A DNA stretch of 50,483 nt from Pseudomonas paralcaligenes. GTDB lineage: Bacteria > Pseudomonadota > Gammaproteobacteria > Pseudomonadales > Pseudomonadaceae. The notes under the pieces were generated by a model, which was not told the origin of the DNA, did no database searches, and saw only the letters and a program-made list of their open reading frames with translations. Made by a program: the position numbers and the translations under genes. Positions 28,178-36,852 of this stretch are shown piece after piece; the first letter of the stretch is position 1, and each line of letters begins with the position of its first letter. The stretch covers positions 1 through 50,483 of the forward strand of contig NZ_BPFX01000008.1 of the NCBI RefSeq assembly GCF_019655855.1, written 5' to 3'.

Positions 28178-28353
28178 TGAAAAGAATCCTCTACACGCTG
28201 ACATGGCTTTGTATATCGCTATTGGCCGGCTTCGCGGGTAGCTATATCTTTAAAATTGATTTCTGGATTGCCTTTCTTATTGCAGGACTTGCGTTAATTG
28301 CAAACGGGCTAATTGCAGATTGGGAAGATCGGCGTCGTGATCGTCACCCTTGA
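28177..28353 (+). CDS. small two-helix membrane protein, candidate immunity to the Rhs toxin
   Basis: A 58-residue protein with two membrane helices (about residues 5-25 and 28-46) and a charged C-terminus (ADWEDRRRDRHP). ATG at 28177 overlaps the Rhs stop (TGATG), so it is translated by coupling; I see no separate ribosome site. A gene overlapping the 3' end of an rhs toxin normally encodes its immunity protein. A membrane immunity protein suggests the toxin attacks or inserts into the inner membrane; this is inference. I recognise no known family. Confidence 0.75.
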   Translation: MKRILYTLTWLCISLLAGFAGSYIFKIDFWIAFLIAGLALIANGLIADWEDRRRDRHP

Positions 28354-28364
28354 CAGATCGTCGC

Positions 28365-28474
28365 TCAGCGCACCCGATTGAGGTTCTGCACGGGCTAGGT
28401 CCAGCATCTTCTCCATGTCGAGGCGAGCGGAGCGGCCGACGTCCCTGTCTTCCAACGGAGGGTAGGATGGGGCA
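28365..28474 (-). pseudogene. decayed copy of the 3' end of the S8 protease gene
   Basis: About 110 bp match the last 124 bp of the S8 gene at 30477-30600: TCAGCGCACCCG (stop region), then ATGTCGAGGCGAGCGGAGCG and the neighbouring segments. There is a ~15-bp deletion after TCCAAC and about a dozen substitutions. It starts 11 bp after the stop of the two-helix gene, exactly as the intact S8 gene ends 11 bp after the Sel1 gene. It marks an old right boundary of the island. Confidence 0.85.
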
Positions 28475-28530
28475 GATTTCGATCTCAGGTAGCTTGTTAA
28501 ACATGGAGTATGCGATGTGAGAGGGAATCA

Positions 28531-28695
28531 ATGAGTACTCCTCCTCTAATAGTCGCTTTTATAGTAATGATTGGTATTATTTTTATTATGCCTTCAATGC
28601 TAGCTAAGCTTGGTATAAGCAATAAGCTTGCAATAAATATCATAATCTCGGTGCTATGCTTGCTTGCAATGATTTTGAGTGTTGTTTTGCGCTAG
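28531..28695 (+). CDS. small two-helix membrane protein, possible orphan immunity
   Basis: Encodes 54 residues with two hydrophobic segments (PPLIVAFIVMIGIIFIM and INIIISVLCLLAMILSVVL) and a short polar loop (LAKLGISNK). The ATG follows GAGGGAATCA. It is strongly AT-rich compared with the chromosome. It resembles the first immunity candidate in size and topology but not in sequence. It may be an orphan immunity gene left by an earlier Rhs C-terminus. Being so short, it could also be non-coding. Confidence 0.55.
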   Translation: MSTPPLIVAFIVMIGIIFIMPSMLAKLGISNKLAINIIISVLCLLAMILSVVLR

Positions 28696-28950
28696 ATATG
28701 ATTTGAATTTTCGAATTTTTGTAGTTGTGCTTATTTCAAGTATGTATAGGTGCGGCTTGCTGGTGTCTGGTACGTATTGTAATCGGCTGATGTTATAGTC
28801 AAGCTTTCATTTTGGCTCGCCCCTGTAAGGTTAGAGTTTTACATTTAAGTGCAGTGGTTGGGCTATATGATGTTTCCTGGTGGTGAAGTGCTATTTAATA
28901 GGTTTCTATAATGTGGGATCGCCTTTTTATGGGGGCGTAGGCAGAAATTG
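28696..28950. other. AT-rich non-coding stretch within the Rhs island
   Basis: A 255-bp AT-rich gap between two small membrane-protein genes. I see no toxin remnant, hairpin or known repeat in it. It may hold a promoter for the genes that follow. Confidence 0.4.
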
Positions 28951-29238
28951 ATGAAGAAAGTTCTTGAGGCTTTGGTGGATATCGTATTCATCTTAGCTGT
29001 GCTAATGACTGGTATTTATTTCTTGACTGATGTTTTTGGCCTGCTGGGTCTTGGTAGGGATTTCAGAATGGCAGTAGTGCGTTTGTTTTTTGTTGGTGCG
29101 CCATTGTCTTTTCTTGTTTCTTTGATCGCATTTATTAGTACAGGGCGTGCTCGTTATAAGTGGTATTTGGGAGTGTCTGGGCTTGAGGTGTTAATTATCC
29201 TTCTGCTGTTTTGGATTATTTATAGTGGCCAGATATGA
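28951..29238 (+). CDS. small three-helix membrane protein, possible orphan immunity
   Basis: Encodes 95 residues with three probable membrane helices (about 5-32, 42-64 and 70-93). Charged residues fall between helices (GLGRDFRMAVVR, STGRARYKWY). ATG at 28951 is one codon after an in-frame TTG; the ribosome site is poor (GTAGG about 11 bp upstream). The AT-rich base composition and position behind an rhs toxin suggest an orphan immunity or accessory gene. I recognise no family. Confidence 0.6.
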   Translation: MKKVLEALVDIVFILAVLMTGIYFLTDVFGLLGLGRDFRMAVVRLFFVGAPLSFLVSLIAFISTGRARYKWYLGVSGLEVLIILLLFWIIYSGQI

Positions 29239-29365
29239 GTGTCTGAAAGTGGGTGGGTGTATGTTTATATAAAAATATTTTTGGCAAATTAATCAATTGA
29301 CTAATACTTGATTAGATGATCATAGGCAGGTTCTGAGCCGCTTGGAGAGAAAAATTAACGCAGCT

Positions 29366-29602
29366 ATGGAAGCTATTTTTGTCGCCTCTGGCCACATAGT
29401 TAGCTTTATGGGTGGCGTGTTGGCTGTTTTCTTGGTTGCGTTTATTCCGCTATATTTTTATGGGTTTATGACGTATCGAAAGAAGATAAAACTGCGCTCC
29501 TCTCGGTTCGCTCTGCTTATTTTTATAGGCACAGTCGCTATAACTGTTCTGTTGACTGTTGTTTTTGCTATGACGTCTGTTGTTTCGGGGATGTGGGGGT
29601 AG
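29366..29602 (+). CDS. small two-helix membrane protein, possible orphan immunity
   Basis: Encodes 78 residues from ATG 29366, or 86 from TTG 29342. Two membrane helices are visible (SFMGGVLAVFLVAFIPLYFY and FALLIFIGTVAITVLLTVVF), separated by a basic loop (MTYRKKIKLRSSR). The start is uncertain: GGAGAG at 29344 is too far from the ATG and inside the longer form. AT-rich like its neighbours. It is the last of four consecutive small membrane-protein genes behind the Rhs gene. No family recognised. Confidence 0.5.
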   Translation: MEAIFVASGHIVSFMGGVLAVFLVAFIPLYFYGFMTYRKKIKLRSSRFALLIFIGTVAITVLLTVVFAMTSVVSGMWG

Positions 29603-29706
29603 TCAATTTGGCGCTTTATGAGAGAGAAGGGTTGCTGATTATTTTGATTTATAGTCGCGTCAAGGGTTTTCTTTCCCGGTAGATGCTCCGATAGGTGTTT
29701 ATTGAA

Positions 29707-30465
29707 ATGGATTTTTTGGGTGTTGATTGTGTTCGCAGGAAGCTTGTTGGTGCTTTCGTGTTGTGGCTAGCGGCAACTGCCGGCGCTTTCGCCTCGCCCG
29801 ACAAGGAAGAGTTGTTCAGGCAACTTCAGGTCCGTGCCGAAGCGGGTGTTGCAATCGCTCAGTACAACCTGGGCATGTTCTACAACAATGGCATTGGCAC
29901 TTCCGAAAACCCTGAAGCCGCGTTCCAGTGGTTCGAGAAGGCTGCTCGCGCCGGTGATTGGCTGGGGAGCTACAAGGTCGGTTGCTATTACGCGGGGCAG
30001 TTCGGGGATGTGGTGAAGCCTGACGCCGAGAAGGCACTGTCCTACAAGCTCGAGGCTGCACAGGCCGGTTATGTGCTGGCGCAGCACGATGTGGCGATCA
30101 GCTATGCGCGGCGTGGGGCTTACGAGGAAGCATTCAAGTGGTTGCAGGCGGCTGCTGGGCAAGGCGACCTCACTGCCCTGGTGATGCTATCGCAGGCCTA
30201 TGGGCAGGGGCGCGGCGTCGAGAAGAGCCCGGCCAAGGCCTACGAACATCTTCTGATCGTCCTCCGGCTGGTGCCGGAGAGCCAGGCCGGCGAGTTGAAG
30301 CCACTGCTCGACGACCTGCAAAAGCAGCTGGATGCGGAGGCGATCACTGATGCGGAGCAGGCCGCCAAGGCATGGTCGCCGCTGCCCACGGAGCTGACGA
30401 TGCGGGCTCGAGAGGGCATCCGGGAGGCGATAAGCGTCGCGCAAAGTCAGCTTATTCATCCTTAA
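29707..30465 (+). CDS. secreted Sel1-repeat protein
   Basis: A 252-residue protein with a signal peptide (helix LVGAFVLWLAATAGAFA, cleavage near residue 29) and at least three Sel1/TPR-like repeats (AGVAIAQYNLGMFYNNGIG, NPEAAFQWFEKAARAGDW, GYVLAQHDVAISYARRGAYE, GDLTALVMLSQAYGQGRG). These periplasmic alpha-solenoids bind other proteins; next to T6SS effectors they often serve as immunity or adaptor proteins. Its coding sequence returns to high GC after the first codons. ATG 29707 is preferred to a GTG four codons upstream. The stop is 11 bp from the end of the convergent S8 gene. Confidence 0.85.
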   Translation: MDFLGVDCVRRKLVGAFVLWLAATAGAFASPDKEELFRQLQVRAEAGVAIAQYNLGMFYNNGIGTSENPEAAFQWFEKAARAGDWLGSYKVGCYYAGQFGDVVKPDAEKALSYKLEAAQAGYVLAQHDVAISYARRGAYEEAFKWLQAAAGQGDLTALVMLSQAYGQGRGVEKSPAKAYEHLLIVLRLVPESQAGELKPLLDDLQKQLDAEAITDAEQAAKAWSPLPTELTMRAREGIREAISVAQSQLIHP

Positions 30466-30476
30466 AGACACACCCC

Positions 30477-32219
30477 TCAGCGCACCCGCTCGAGGCTCTG
30501 CACGGCCAGGTCCAGCGCCTTCTGCATGTCGAGGCGAGCGGAGCGGCCGACGTCCTTGTCGTCCAACTGGTAGTTGCGCTCGGAGGGCAGGATGGGGGCG
30601 GTAAGGTCCTCGGCGTCCATCGGCTCGAAGTCGTAGTCGCCGCCGATGGTCATGGCGCTGCGCCGCAGCAGCATGCGCAACTGGTCCGGCTGCAGTTCGG
30701 GGTTGATCGAGAGCATGGCGGCGACCACCCCGGCGACCATCGGCGTGGCGTAGGAGGTGCCGCAGTGCACTTCGCCGCGTTCGCCGTCGCGCAGGGTCGA
30801 GGCGTGGGTGCAGGCCGAGGCGGTGATGTCCACCCGCATGTCGATGTTCGAGGAGCTGCGCTTGACCACATAGGCCGGGTCGTCCACCGACACGCCACTC
30901 TTCTGGCTGCGCTGGTGGCCGCCGACCACCAGCAGCTGGTCGGTGATGAAGGAGGAGGGCAGTCGGTATTCGTCGGTGCCGGAGAAGGCCGCGCCGTTGC
31001 CGGCCGAGTTGATCACCACCACGTCCGGGTGCTCGCGGCGCAGCCACAGGAAGAATTCTTCCAGCAGTTCTTCGTAGCCGCTCATGGCGAGGCCGGAGCG
31101 GATCAGCGAGTCCACTTCGTCGCCCTCGACGTTCTTCGCCCCGACCCGGTGGATGCCCCAGCTCCAGTTGAGCACCCGCACGCCGTCCTCGACCAGGTTG
31201 ACCGAGGCGGCGATGTTGGCGGTGATGCCGGCGTCCGAGTTGCGCTCGACGATGACTTCGAAGCCCGGCCCGGCGCCGTCCAGGGCTTGCAGGAAGCCGC
31301 TGTTGCCGCCGCGCTTGGCGTGGGCGGCGAAAATGCCGGCCACGGTGCTGCCGTGGTTGTCCGGTTTGTCCGCGTCGCGGGCGTAGAGGCAGGTGCGTTG
31401 CTCCGGGCGGCAGCCGCCGAGGTGGTCGGCGAAGTCCGGCGCGTCGAAGTCGACGTTGCGCTCGATCACGCCGATGCGCACCGGCCGGGTCTCCACCGGC
31501 GCTTCCTTGGCGGGGATGCGTCGCTGGTAGTAGTTCACCGCGTCGGCGAAGCGGTTGGCCGCCCATTCGTCCGCGCTGGGCTTGTCCGGCACCTTGTCGC
31601 CTTCGCTTTCCTCGCCCTTCTCGGGGGCGGATTCCTCGATGATCACCGCGTCCACGCTGGTCTCGCTGCCCAGGCGCAGGATCAGCGCGTCGCGCTGGAC
31701 CAGGTCCTTGGCGGGCAGGCGCAGCTGGTAGATGTTCAGCGGCGGAATGGCGCCGACCACTTGGGCGCCATAGCGCTTGGCCAGGCGCTCGGCCTCCTTG
31801 CGGCCGTCGTGCTTTTCCTCGATCAGCAGGCTGACCAGGTCCAGGTAGGTGGTCAGGCCGTCCATGTTCTTCGCCACTTCGTCGGGGCCGGCGGCCAGCA
31901 CCTGGCTGCGCCCGCGCGACAGCCACACCGGGTTGCTGCTGCGCTCGCCCTGCTCCAGCCACAGCGGGGCGCTGGGTTCGCGCCCGAGCTTCAGGCGCAG
32001 GCTCTGGCCGTCGCGCTGGACGCGGTCCGCATCCAGGGTCTGGTCACCGAGGTGAACCCGCAGCTCGCCGTCGCCCAGGCCGGTGGTGCCCACGCAGTAC
32101 TGCGAGGCGTCGTCGAGCAGATCGCCGCAGCGCTGCAGCTGGGTGATGCGCAGGGCGTCGCCGGCATGGGCCAGCGGGGCGGCGAGCAGCAGTGTGAGGC
32201 AGGTGGTGCGGGTGAACAC
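30477..32219 (-). CDS. S8 subtilisin-like serine peptidase with Glu at the catalytic Asp position
   Basis: A 580-residue exported protein (signal peptide TTCLTLLLAAPLAHA, about 1-19). The peptidase domain spans about 245-540. His289 (DNHGSTVAGI), the oxyanion Asn (VVINSAGN) and Ser489 (HCGTSYATPMVAG) are intact, but the motif that should read IDSG or IDTG is IERN, with Glu253 in place of the catalytic Asp. Six cysteines suggest disulfides. A propeptide-like region precedes the domain. GTG at 32219 follows AGGAG with good spacing and directly precedes the signal peptide. Its 3' end is duplicated at 28365-28474. Activity may be reduced or altered. Confidence 0.88.
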   Translation of the reverse strand: MFTRTTCLTLLLAAPLAHAGDALRITQLQRCGDLLDDASQYCVGTTGLGDGELRVHLGDQTLDADRVQRDGQSLRLKLGREPSAPLWLEQGERSSNPVWLSRGRSQVLAAGPDEVAKNMDGLTTYLDLVSLLIEEKHDGRKEAERLAKRYGAQVVGAIPPLNIYQLRLPAKDLVQRDALILRLGSETSVDAVIIEESAPEKGEESEGDKVPDKPSADEWAANRFADAVNYYQRRIPAKEAPVETRPVRIGVIERNVDFDAPDFADHLGGCRPEQRTCLYARDADKPDNHGSTVAGIFAAHAKRGGNSGFLQALDGAGPGFEVIVERNSDAGITANIAASVNLVEDGVRVLNWSWGIHRVGAKNVEGDEVDSLIRSGLAMSGYEELLEEFFLWLRREHPDVVVINSAGNGAAFSGTDEYRLPSSFITDQLLVVGGHQRSQKSGVSVDDPAYVVKRSSSNIDMRVDITASACTHASTLRDGERGEVHCGTSYATPMVAGVVAAMLSINPELQPDQLRMLLRRSAMTIGGDYDFEPMDAEDLTAPILPSERNYQLDDKDVGRSARLDMQKALDLAVQSLERVR

Positions 32220-32381
32220 GGTGGCGGGCTCCTGGGGCGTCGGGTACGGGCGCTTTCCGTACAGACCGCCGCCTCGTCTGCCACGTTCAGCCTGTGTTCG
32301 CGGGGCGAGGGCGCGCGCAAGAACGATCAAGCGCCGGGCATACTGGGCGCCGATACTGCCGGCGACTCGTGAGGAGCGAAC

Positions 32382-33236
32382 ATGGACCCCATCGGCAAGG
32401 CCCTCTGGCTGATCGAGACCGACCTCGAAGGACGCCTGGACCTGCAGGGCATCGCCGATGCCTGCGGGCTGTCGCGCTTCGGCCTGGCGCGGGCCTTCGC
32501 GCTCGCCACCGGCTGGCCGGTGATGCGCTACGCCCGGGCGAGGCGCCTGAGCCGCGCGGCTGCTCGTCTGGCCGAGGGTGCCCGGGACATTCTCGACCTG
32601 GCGCTGGAGGCGGGCTATGGCTCCCACGAGGCGTTCACCCGCGCGTTCCGCGAGCAGTTCGGCGTCACGCCGGAGGCCCTGCGGGCGAGCGGCCGACTGG
32701 AAGGCATCGAACTGAGGGAAGCCATGCGCATGCAACCCACCACTACCTACCCGCTCGCCGAGCCGCGCTTCGAGCACGGCGAGGAGCTGCTGATCGCCGG
32801 GCTGGGCGAACGCTTCACCTTCGACAAGTCCCAGGGCATCAGCGCGCTCTGGCAGCGCTTCGTACCCTGGATCGGCAAGGTGCCGGGGCAGCAGGGCTGG
32901 GAGACCTTCGGCCTGTGCTGCAACCCGGACGAAGACGGCGGCTTCGAGTACATCGCCGGTGTCCGCGTCGAGCGTGGTGACGAACTGCCGCCCGGCTTCA
33001 CCTGCCAGCGCCTGCCGGCGCGGCGCTACGCGGTGTTCCGCCACACGGGGCACATCTCCAGCATCCACGAGACCTTCGCCGCGATCTTCCAGCGCTGGCT
33101 GCCGGCCTCGGGCCTGCAGGCCGCCGACGCGCCGGAATTCGAGCGCTACAGCGCGGACTTCGATCCCATGGCCGGCACCGGCCATGTCGAGGTCTGGGTG
33201 CCGCTGCTCGACCGGGCGTCGCCCGGTTCGACTTGA
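32382..33236 (+). CDS. AraC-family regulator with GyrI-like effector domain
   Basis: A 284-residue regulator. The N-terminal AraC domain has two helix-turn-helix motifs (LDLQGIADACGLSRFGLARAF and ILDLALEAGYGSHEAFTRAF). The C-terminal GyrI-like domain (LLIAGLGERFTFDKSQGISA, YAVFRHTGHISSIHETF, EVWVPLLD) binds small hydrophobic ligands in relatives such as Rob and BmrR. GAGGAGCG precedes the ATG. It is divergent from the S8 peptidase and 56 bp upstream of ogt, which it may help regulate. Confidence 0.92.
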   Translation: MDPIGKALWLIETDLEGRLDLQGIADACGLSRFGLARAFALATGWPVMRYARARRLSRAAARLAEGARDILDLALEAGYGSHEAFTRAFREQFGVTPEALRASGRLEGIELREAMRMQPTTTYPLAEPRFEHGEELLIAGLGERFTFDKSQGISALWQRFVPWIGKVPGQQGWETFGLCCNPDEDGGFEYIAGVRVERGDELPPGFTCQRLPARRYAVFRHTGHISSIHETFAAIFQRWLPASGLQAADAPEFERYSADFDPMAGTGHVEVWVPLLDRASPGST

Positions 33237-33292
33237 TCGCACCGAGGAGGGCGGCGATAGTCGCGGTCTCTCCCATCGAGGCATCGAGAACC

Positions 33293-33835
33293 ATGGAAAG
33301 GCAGCGAGGCGGCGGACCCACTCCGGTGCGCGGTGACCTGATCGACACCCCGCTCGGCACGATGATCGCCCTGGTGGACGGCCAGGGCGCCTTGCAGCGC
33401 CTGGAGTTCCTCGACGACGAGGTGCACGAGCCGCTGATCTGGCGCGGCTACCAGCTGCAGCGCGACGCCGCGCTGGTGGCGCCGGTGGCGCGCCAGCTGG
33501 ACGAATACTTCGCCGGGCGCCGTCGCGTGTTCGAGCTGGCCCTGGCGCCGCTGGGCAACGCCTTTCTATATGAAGCCTGGAAGCACCTGAGCCAGGTGCC
33601 CTACGGCACCACCCTGACCTACGGCCAGCTGGCCCTGCGCCTGGACCGCAACACCTCGGCGCGGGCGGTGGGGAGGGCCAACGCGGTCAATCCGATCGCG
33701 ATCATCGTGCCCTGTCACCGCATCATCGGCGCCAACGGCAGCCTCACCGGCTACGCCGGCGGCCTGCACCGCAAGCAGGCGCTGCTGGAGCTGGAAGGCG
33801 TGCTGACACCGATGCGCCAGCAGACGCTGCTGTAG
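33293..33835 (+). CDS. ogt: methylated-DNA-protein cysteine methyltransferase Ogt
   Basis: A 180-residue suicide repair enzyme that takes alkyl groups from O6-alkylguanine onto Cys141 (IVPCHRIIG). The active-site helix-turn-helix with the arginine finger is in [17 protein letters not shown]. The family ending is [23 protein letters not shown] 33293 is preferred over an in-frame start that would overlap the regulator gene; the ribosome site is weak. It is the second O6-methylguanine transferase in the window, the inducible one being Ada. Confidence 0.92.
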   Translation: MERQRGGGPTPVRGDLIDTPLGTMIALVDGQGALQRLEFLDDEVHEPLIWRGYQLQRDAALVAPVARQLDEYFAGRRRVFELALAPLGNAFLYEAWKHLSQVPYGTTLTYGQLALRLDRNTSARAVGRANAVNPIAIIVPCHRIIGANGSLTGYAGGLHRKQALLELEGVLTPMRQQTLL

Positions 33836-33908
33836 GTCGGCTCGCGTGGTGCCGGGCCGACTCCGCCCGGTAGAATGCCGACCCATACGGTTTTCCCGAG
33901 GCAAGGGC

Positions 33909-36269
33909 GTGGATCTACAGCAGGGCTTCGTCCTGACCCGGCACTGGCGCGACACGCCGGCCGGCACCGAGGTCGAATTCTGGCTGGCTACCGACGCCGG
34001 CCCCCGGCGGGTGCGCCTGCCGTACCAGCCCTCCGTCGCCTTCATCCCGGAAGCGCAGCGCGAGCGCGCCGAGGCGCAGCTGCGCGGCGAGCGCGAAGTG
34101 GAGCTGCGACCGCTGGGCCTGCGCGACTTCCGCCACCGGCCGATGCTCGGCCTGTACTGCCGTTCCCACCGCCAGCTGATCAAGCTGGACAAGCAGCTGC
34201 GCAAGGCTGGCGTCGACGTCTACGAGGCCGATATCCGCCCGCCCGAGCGCTTCCTGATGGAGCGCTTCATCACCGCGCCGGTGAGTTTCGGCGGCACGCC
34301 GGGCGAGGGCGGGGTGCTGCTCGACGCCCGCCTGAAGCCGGCCGAGGGCTACCGGCCGCGGCTGCGCCTGGTGTCGCTGGACATCGAGACCAGCGAACGC
34401 GGCGAGCTGTATTCCATCGCCCTGGAGGGCTGCGGCCAGCGCCAGGTGTACATGCTCGGCACGGCCACCGAGGGCGACGCCGGGGTGGATTTCGACCTCG
34501 ACTACTGCGCCAGCCGCGCCGAGCTGCTGGAGCGGCTCAACGCCTGGATGGCCGAGCACGACCCGGACGCCATCATCGGCTGGAACCTGGTGCAGTTCGA
34601 CCTGCGCGTGCTGCAGCGCCACGCCGCCGAGCTGAAGGTGCCGCTGCGCCTGGGGCGCGGCGACGAGGAAATGGAGTGGCGCGAGCACGTCAGCCACAAC
34701 CACTACTTCGCGGCGGCGGCCGGGCGCCTGATCATCGACGGCATCGAGGCGCTGCGCTCGGCTACCTGGAGCTTCCCCTCGTTCAGCCTGGAGAGTGTGG
34801 CCCAGACCCTGCTCGGCGAGGGCAAGGCGATCGACACGCCGTACCAGCGCATGGACGAGATCAACCGCATGTTCGCCGAGGACAAGCCGGCCCTGGCCCG
34901 CTACAACCTCAAGGACTGCGAGCTGGTCACCCGCATCTTCGCCCACACCCGGGTGATCGACTTCTTGCTCGAACGCGCCGCCGTCACCGGCCTGCCCGCC
35001 GACCGCAGCGGTGGCTCGGTGGCGGCCTTCACCCACCTGTACCTGCCGCCGATGCACCGCATGGGCTTCGTCGCGCCCAACCTCGGCGAGAAGATGCCCC
35101 AGGCCAGCCCCGGCGGCTTCGTCATGGACTCGCGTCCGGGGCTCTACCGATCGGTGCTGGTGCTCGACTACAAGAGCCTGTACCCGTCGATCATCCGCAC
35201 CTTCCTGATCGACCCGGTGGGCCTGATCGAGGGTCTGCGCGAGCCGGACGACGAGCTCTCGGTGGAGGGCTTCCGCGAGGCGCGCTTCTCGCGCACCCGG
35301 CACTGCCTGCCGGCCATCGTCGAGCGCGTCTGGCAGGGCCGCGAGGCGGCCAAGCGCGAGGGCAACGCGCCGCTGTCGCAAGCGCTGAAGATCATCATGA
35401 ACGCCTTCTACGGCGTGCTCGGCTCCAGCGGCTGCCGCTTCTTCGACACGCGCCTGGCCTCGTCGATCACCCTGCGCGGCCACGCCATCATGCGCCGCAC
35501 CCGCGAGCTGATCGAGGCGCAGGGCTACCAGGTGATCTATGGCGACACCGACTCCACCTTCGTCTGGCTCGGCCGGGAGCACGACGAGGAGGAGGCCGCC
35601 CGCATCGGCCGAGAGCTGGTGGCGCGGGTCAACCAGTGGTGGCGTGAGCACCTGCGTGCCGAGATGGACCTGGAGAGCGCGCTGGAGCTGCAGTTCGAGA
35701 GCCACTACCGGCGCTTCCTGATGCCCACCGTGCGCGGTGCCGAGGAGGGCAGCAAGAAGCGTTACGCCGGCCTGGTGCGGCGCGCCGACGGCCGCGAGGA
35801 GATGATCTTCAAGGGCCTGGAGACGGTGCGCACCGACTGGTCGCCGCTGGCCCAGCGCTTCCAGCAGGAGCTGTACCGGCTGGTGTTCGACAACCGGCCC
35901 CACGAGGACTACGTGCGCGACTATGTGCGCCGCACCCTGGCCGGCGAGCTGGACGAGCTGCTGGTCTACCGCAAGCGCCTGCGCCGCAAGCTCGACGACT
36001 ACGAGCGCAACGTCCCGCCCCACGTGCGCGCCGCGCGCCTGGCCGACGAGCACAACGACCGCCTGGGCCGTCCGCGCCAGTACCAGCGGGGCGGCTGGAT
36101 CAGTTACCTGATCACTGTGGCGGGCCCCGAGCCGCTGGAGAACCGCACCGGCGCCATCGACTACGAGCACTACCTGAGCCGCCAGCTGCAGCCGGTGGCG
36201 GACGCGATCCTGCCGTTCGTGGGCGGCGACTTCGCGAGCTTGGTGGATCGCCAGCTTGAGCTGTTCTGA
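33909..36269 (+). CDS. polB: DNA polymerase II (family B)
   Basis: A 786-residue SOS-type repair polymerase with 3'-5' proofreading. Exonuclease motifs: [10 protein letters not shown] (about 152), [20 protein letters not shown]. Polymerase motifs: [12 protein letters not shown] (about 419), [15 protein letters not shown] (about 494) and [11 protein letters not shown] (about 544). The length equals that of Pseudomonas PolB. GTG 33909 is chosen because the protein then begins [20 protein letters not shown] sequence after a GAGG site; an in-frame ATG at 33846 would add 21 unlikely residues. I see no LexA box in the short gap behind ogt. Confidence 0.95.
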   Translation: MDLQQGFVLTRHWRDTPAGTEVEFWLATDAGPRRVRLPYQPSVAFIPEAQRERAEAQLRGEREVELRPLGLRDFRHRPMLGLYCRSHRQLIKLDKQLRKAGVDVYEADIRPPERFLMERFITAPVSFGGTPGEGGVLLDARLKPAEGYRPRLRLVSLDIETSERGELYSIALEGCGQRQVYMLGTATEGDAGVDFDLDYCASRAELLERLNAWMAEHDPDAIIGWNLVQFDLRVLQRHAAELKVPLRLGRGDEEMEWREHVSHNHYFAAAAGRLIIDGIEALRSATWSFPSFSLESVAQTLLGEGKAIDTPYQRMDEINRMFAEDKPALARYNLKDCELVTRIFAHTRVIDFLLERAAVTGLPADRSGGSVAAFTHLYLPPMHRMGFVAPNLGEKMPQASPGGFVMDSRPGLYRSVLVLDYKSLYPSIIRTFLIDPVGLIEGLREPDDELSVEGFREARFSRTRHCLPAIVERVWQGREAAKREGNAPLSQALKIIMNAFYGVLGSSGCRFFDTRLASSITLRGHAIMRRTRELIEAQGYQVIYGDTDSTFVWLGREHDEEEAARIGRELVARVNQWWREHLRAEMDLESALELQFESHYRRFLMPTVRGAEEGSKKRYAGLVRRADGREEMIFKGLETVRTDWSPLAQRFQQELYRLVFDNRPHEDYVRDYVRRTLAGELDELLVYRKRLRRKLDDYERNVPPHVRAARLADEHNDRLGRPRQYQRGGWISYLITVAGPEPLENRTGAIDYEHYLSRQLQPVADAILPFVGGDFASLVDRQLELF

Positions 36270-36300
36270 CTTCATGCGGGTGTGGCCGGTAGGAAGTCTC

Positions 36301-36795
36301 GTCATTCCCGCGTAGGTGGGAATCCAGACAGAGGCCCGGTACTGCGTCACTGGGTCCCCGCCTTCGCGGGGACGACGGGGGGGCAGTCGGCGCAGACGGG
36401 GCGATCAGGTGAAGGTTGTATACGACCAAACCCCCGTCATTCCCGCGTAGGCGGGAATCCAGTAGGGGGGCTGGCACCGTATCGCTGGGTCCCCGCCTGC
36501 GCGTGGACGACGGAGTGGGGCGTGCAGTTGGCGCAGGCGGGGTGATCGGGCGAAGGTCGCATACGGCCAACCCCCCCCGTCATTCCCGCGTAGGCGGGAA
36601 TCCAGGTGGAGGCCCGGTACTGCGTCACTGGGTCCCCGCCTTCGCGGGGACGACGGGGTGGGGTGTGCAGTCGGCGCAGGCGGGGTGATCGGGTGAAGGT
36701 CGCATATGCCCCCCCTCGTCATTCCCGCGCAGGCGGGAATCCAGGCGGAGGTCCGGCACCGCGTCCTTGGGACCCCGTTTGCGCGAGGATGACGT
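36301..36795. repeat. tandem array of four ~139-bp units, each with a REP pair
   Basis: Units begin at 36301, 36436, 36579 and 36718 (periods 135, 143, 139). Each has a hairpin GTCATTCCCGCGTAGGCGGG, a spacer with GGCCCGGTACTGCGTCACTG, and an inverted hairpin TCCCCGCCTTCGCGGGGACG; a linker with GGCGCAGGCGGGGTGATCGG follows. The hairpin pair is the reverse complement of that in the 15241 array, but the linker differs. The gap between polB and dcyD holds nothing else. Confidence 0.88.
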
Positions 36796-36852
36796 TGTGC
36801 GCAGAGGCGCGGAGCATCCTAAAGTGACAGCTTTCCCTCCAGGGTATCCGCC

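Noticed and set aside
32998..33427. Minus-strand frames opposite the AraC/GyrI and ogt genes
   Set aside because: They lie wholly opposite well-supported genes and have no recognisable domains.
36282..36827. Short frames in the second repeat array
   Set aside because: Same reason: repeated hairpin DNA read as protein.
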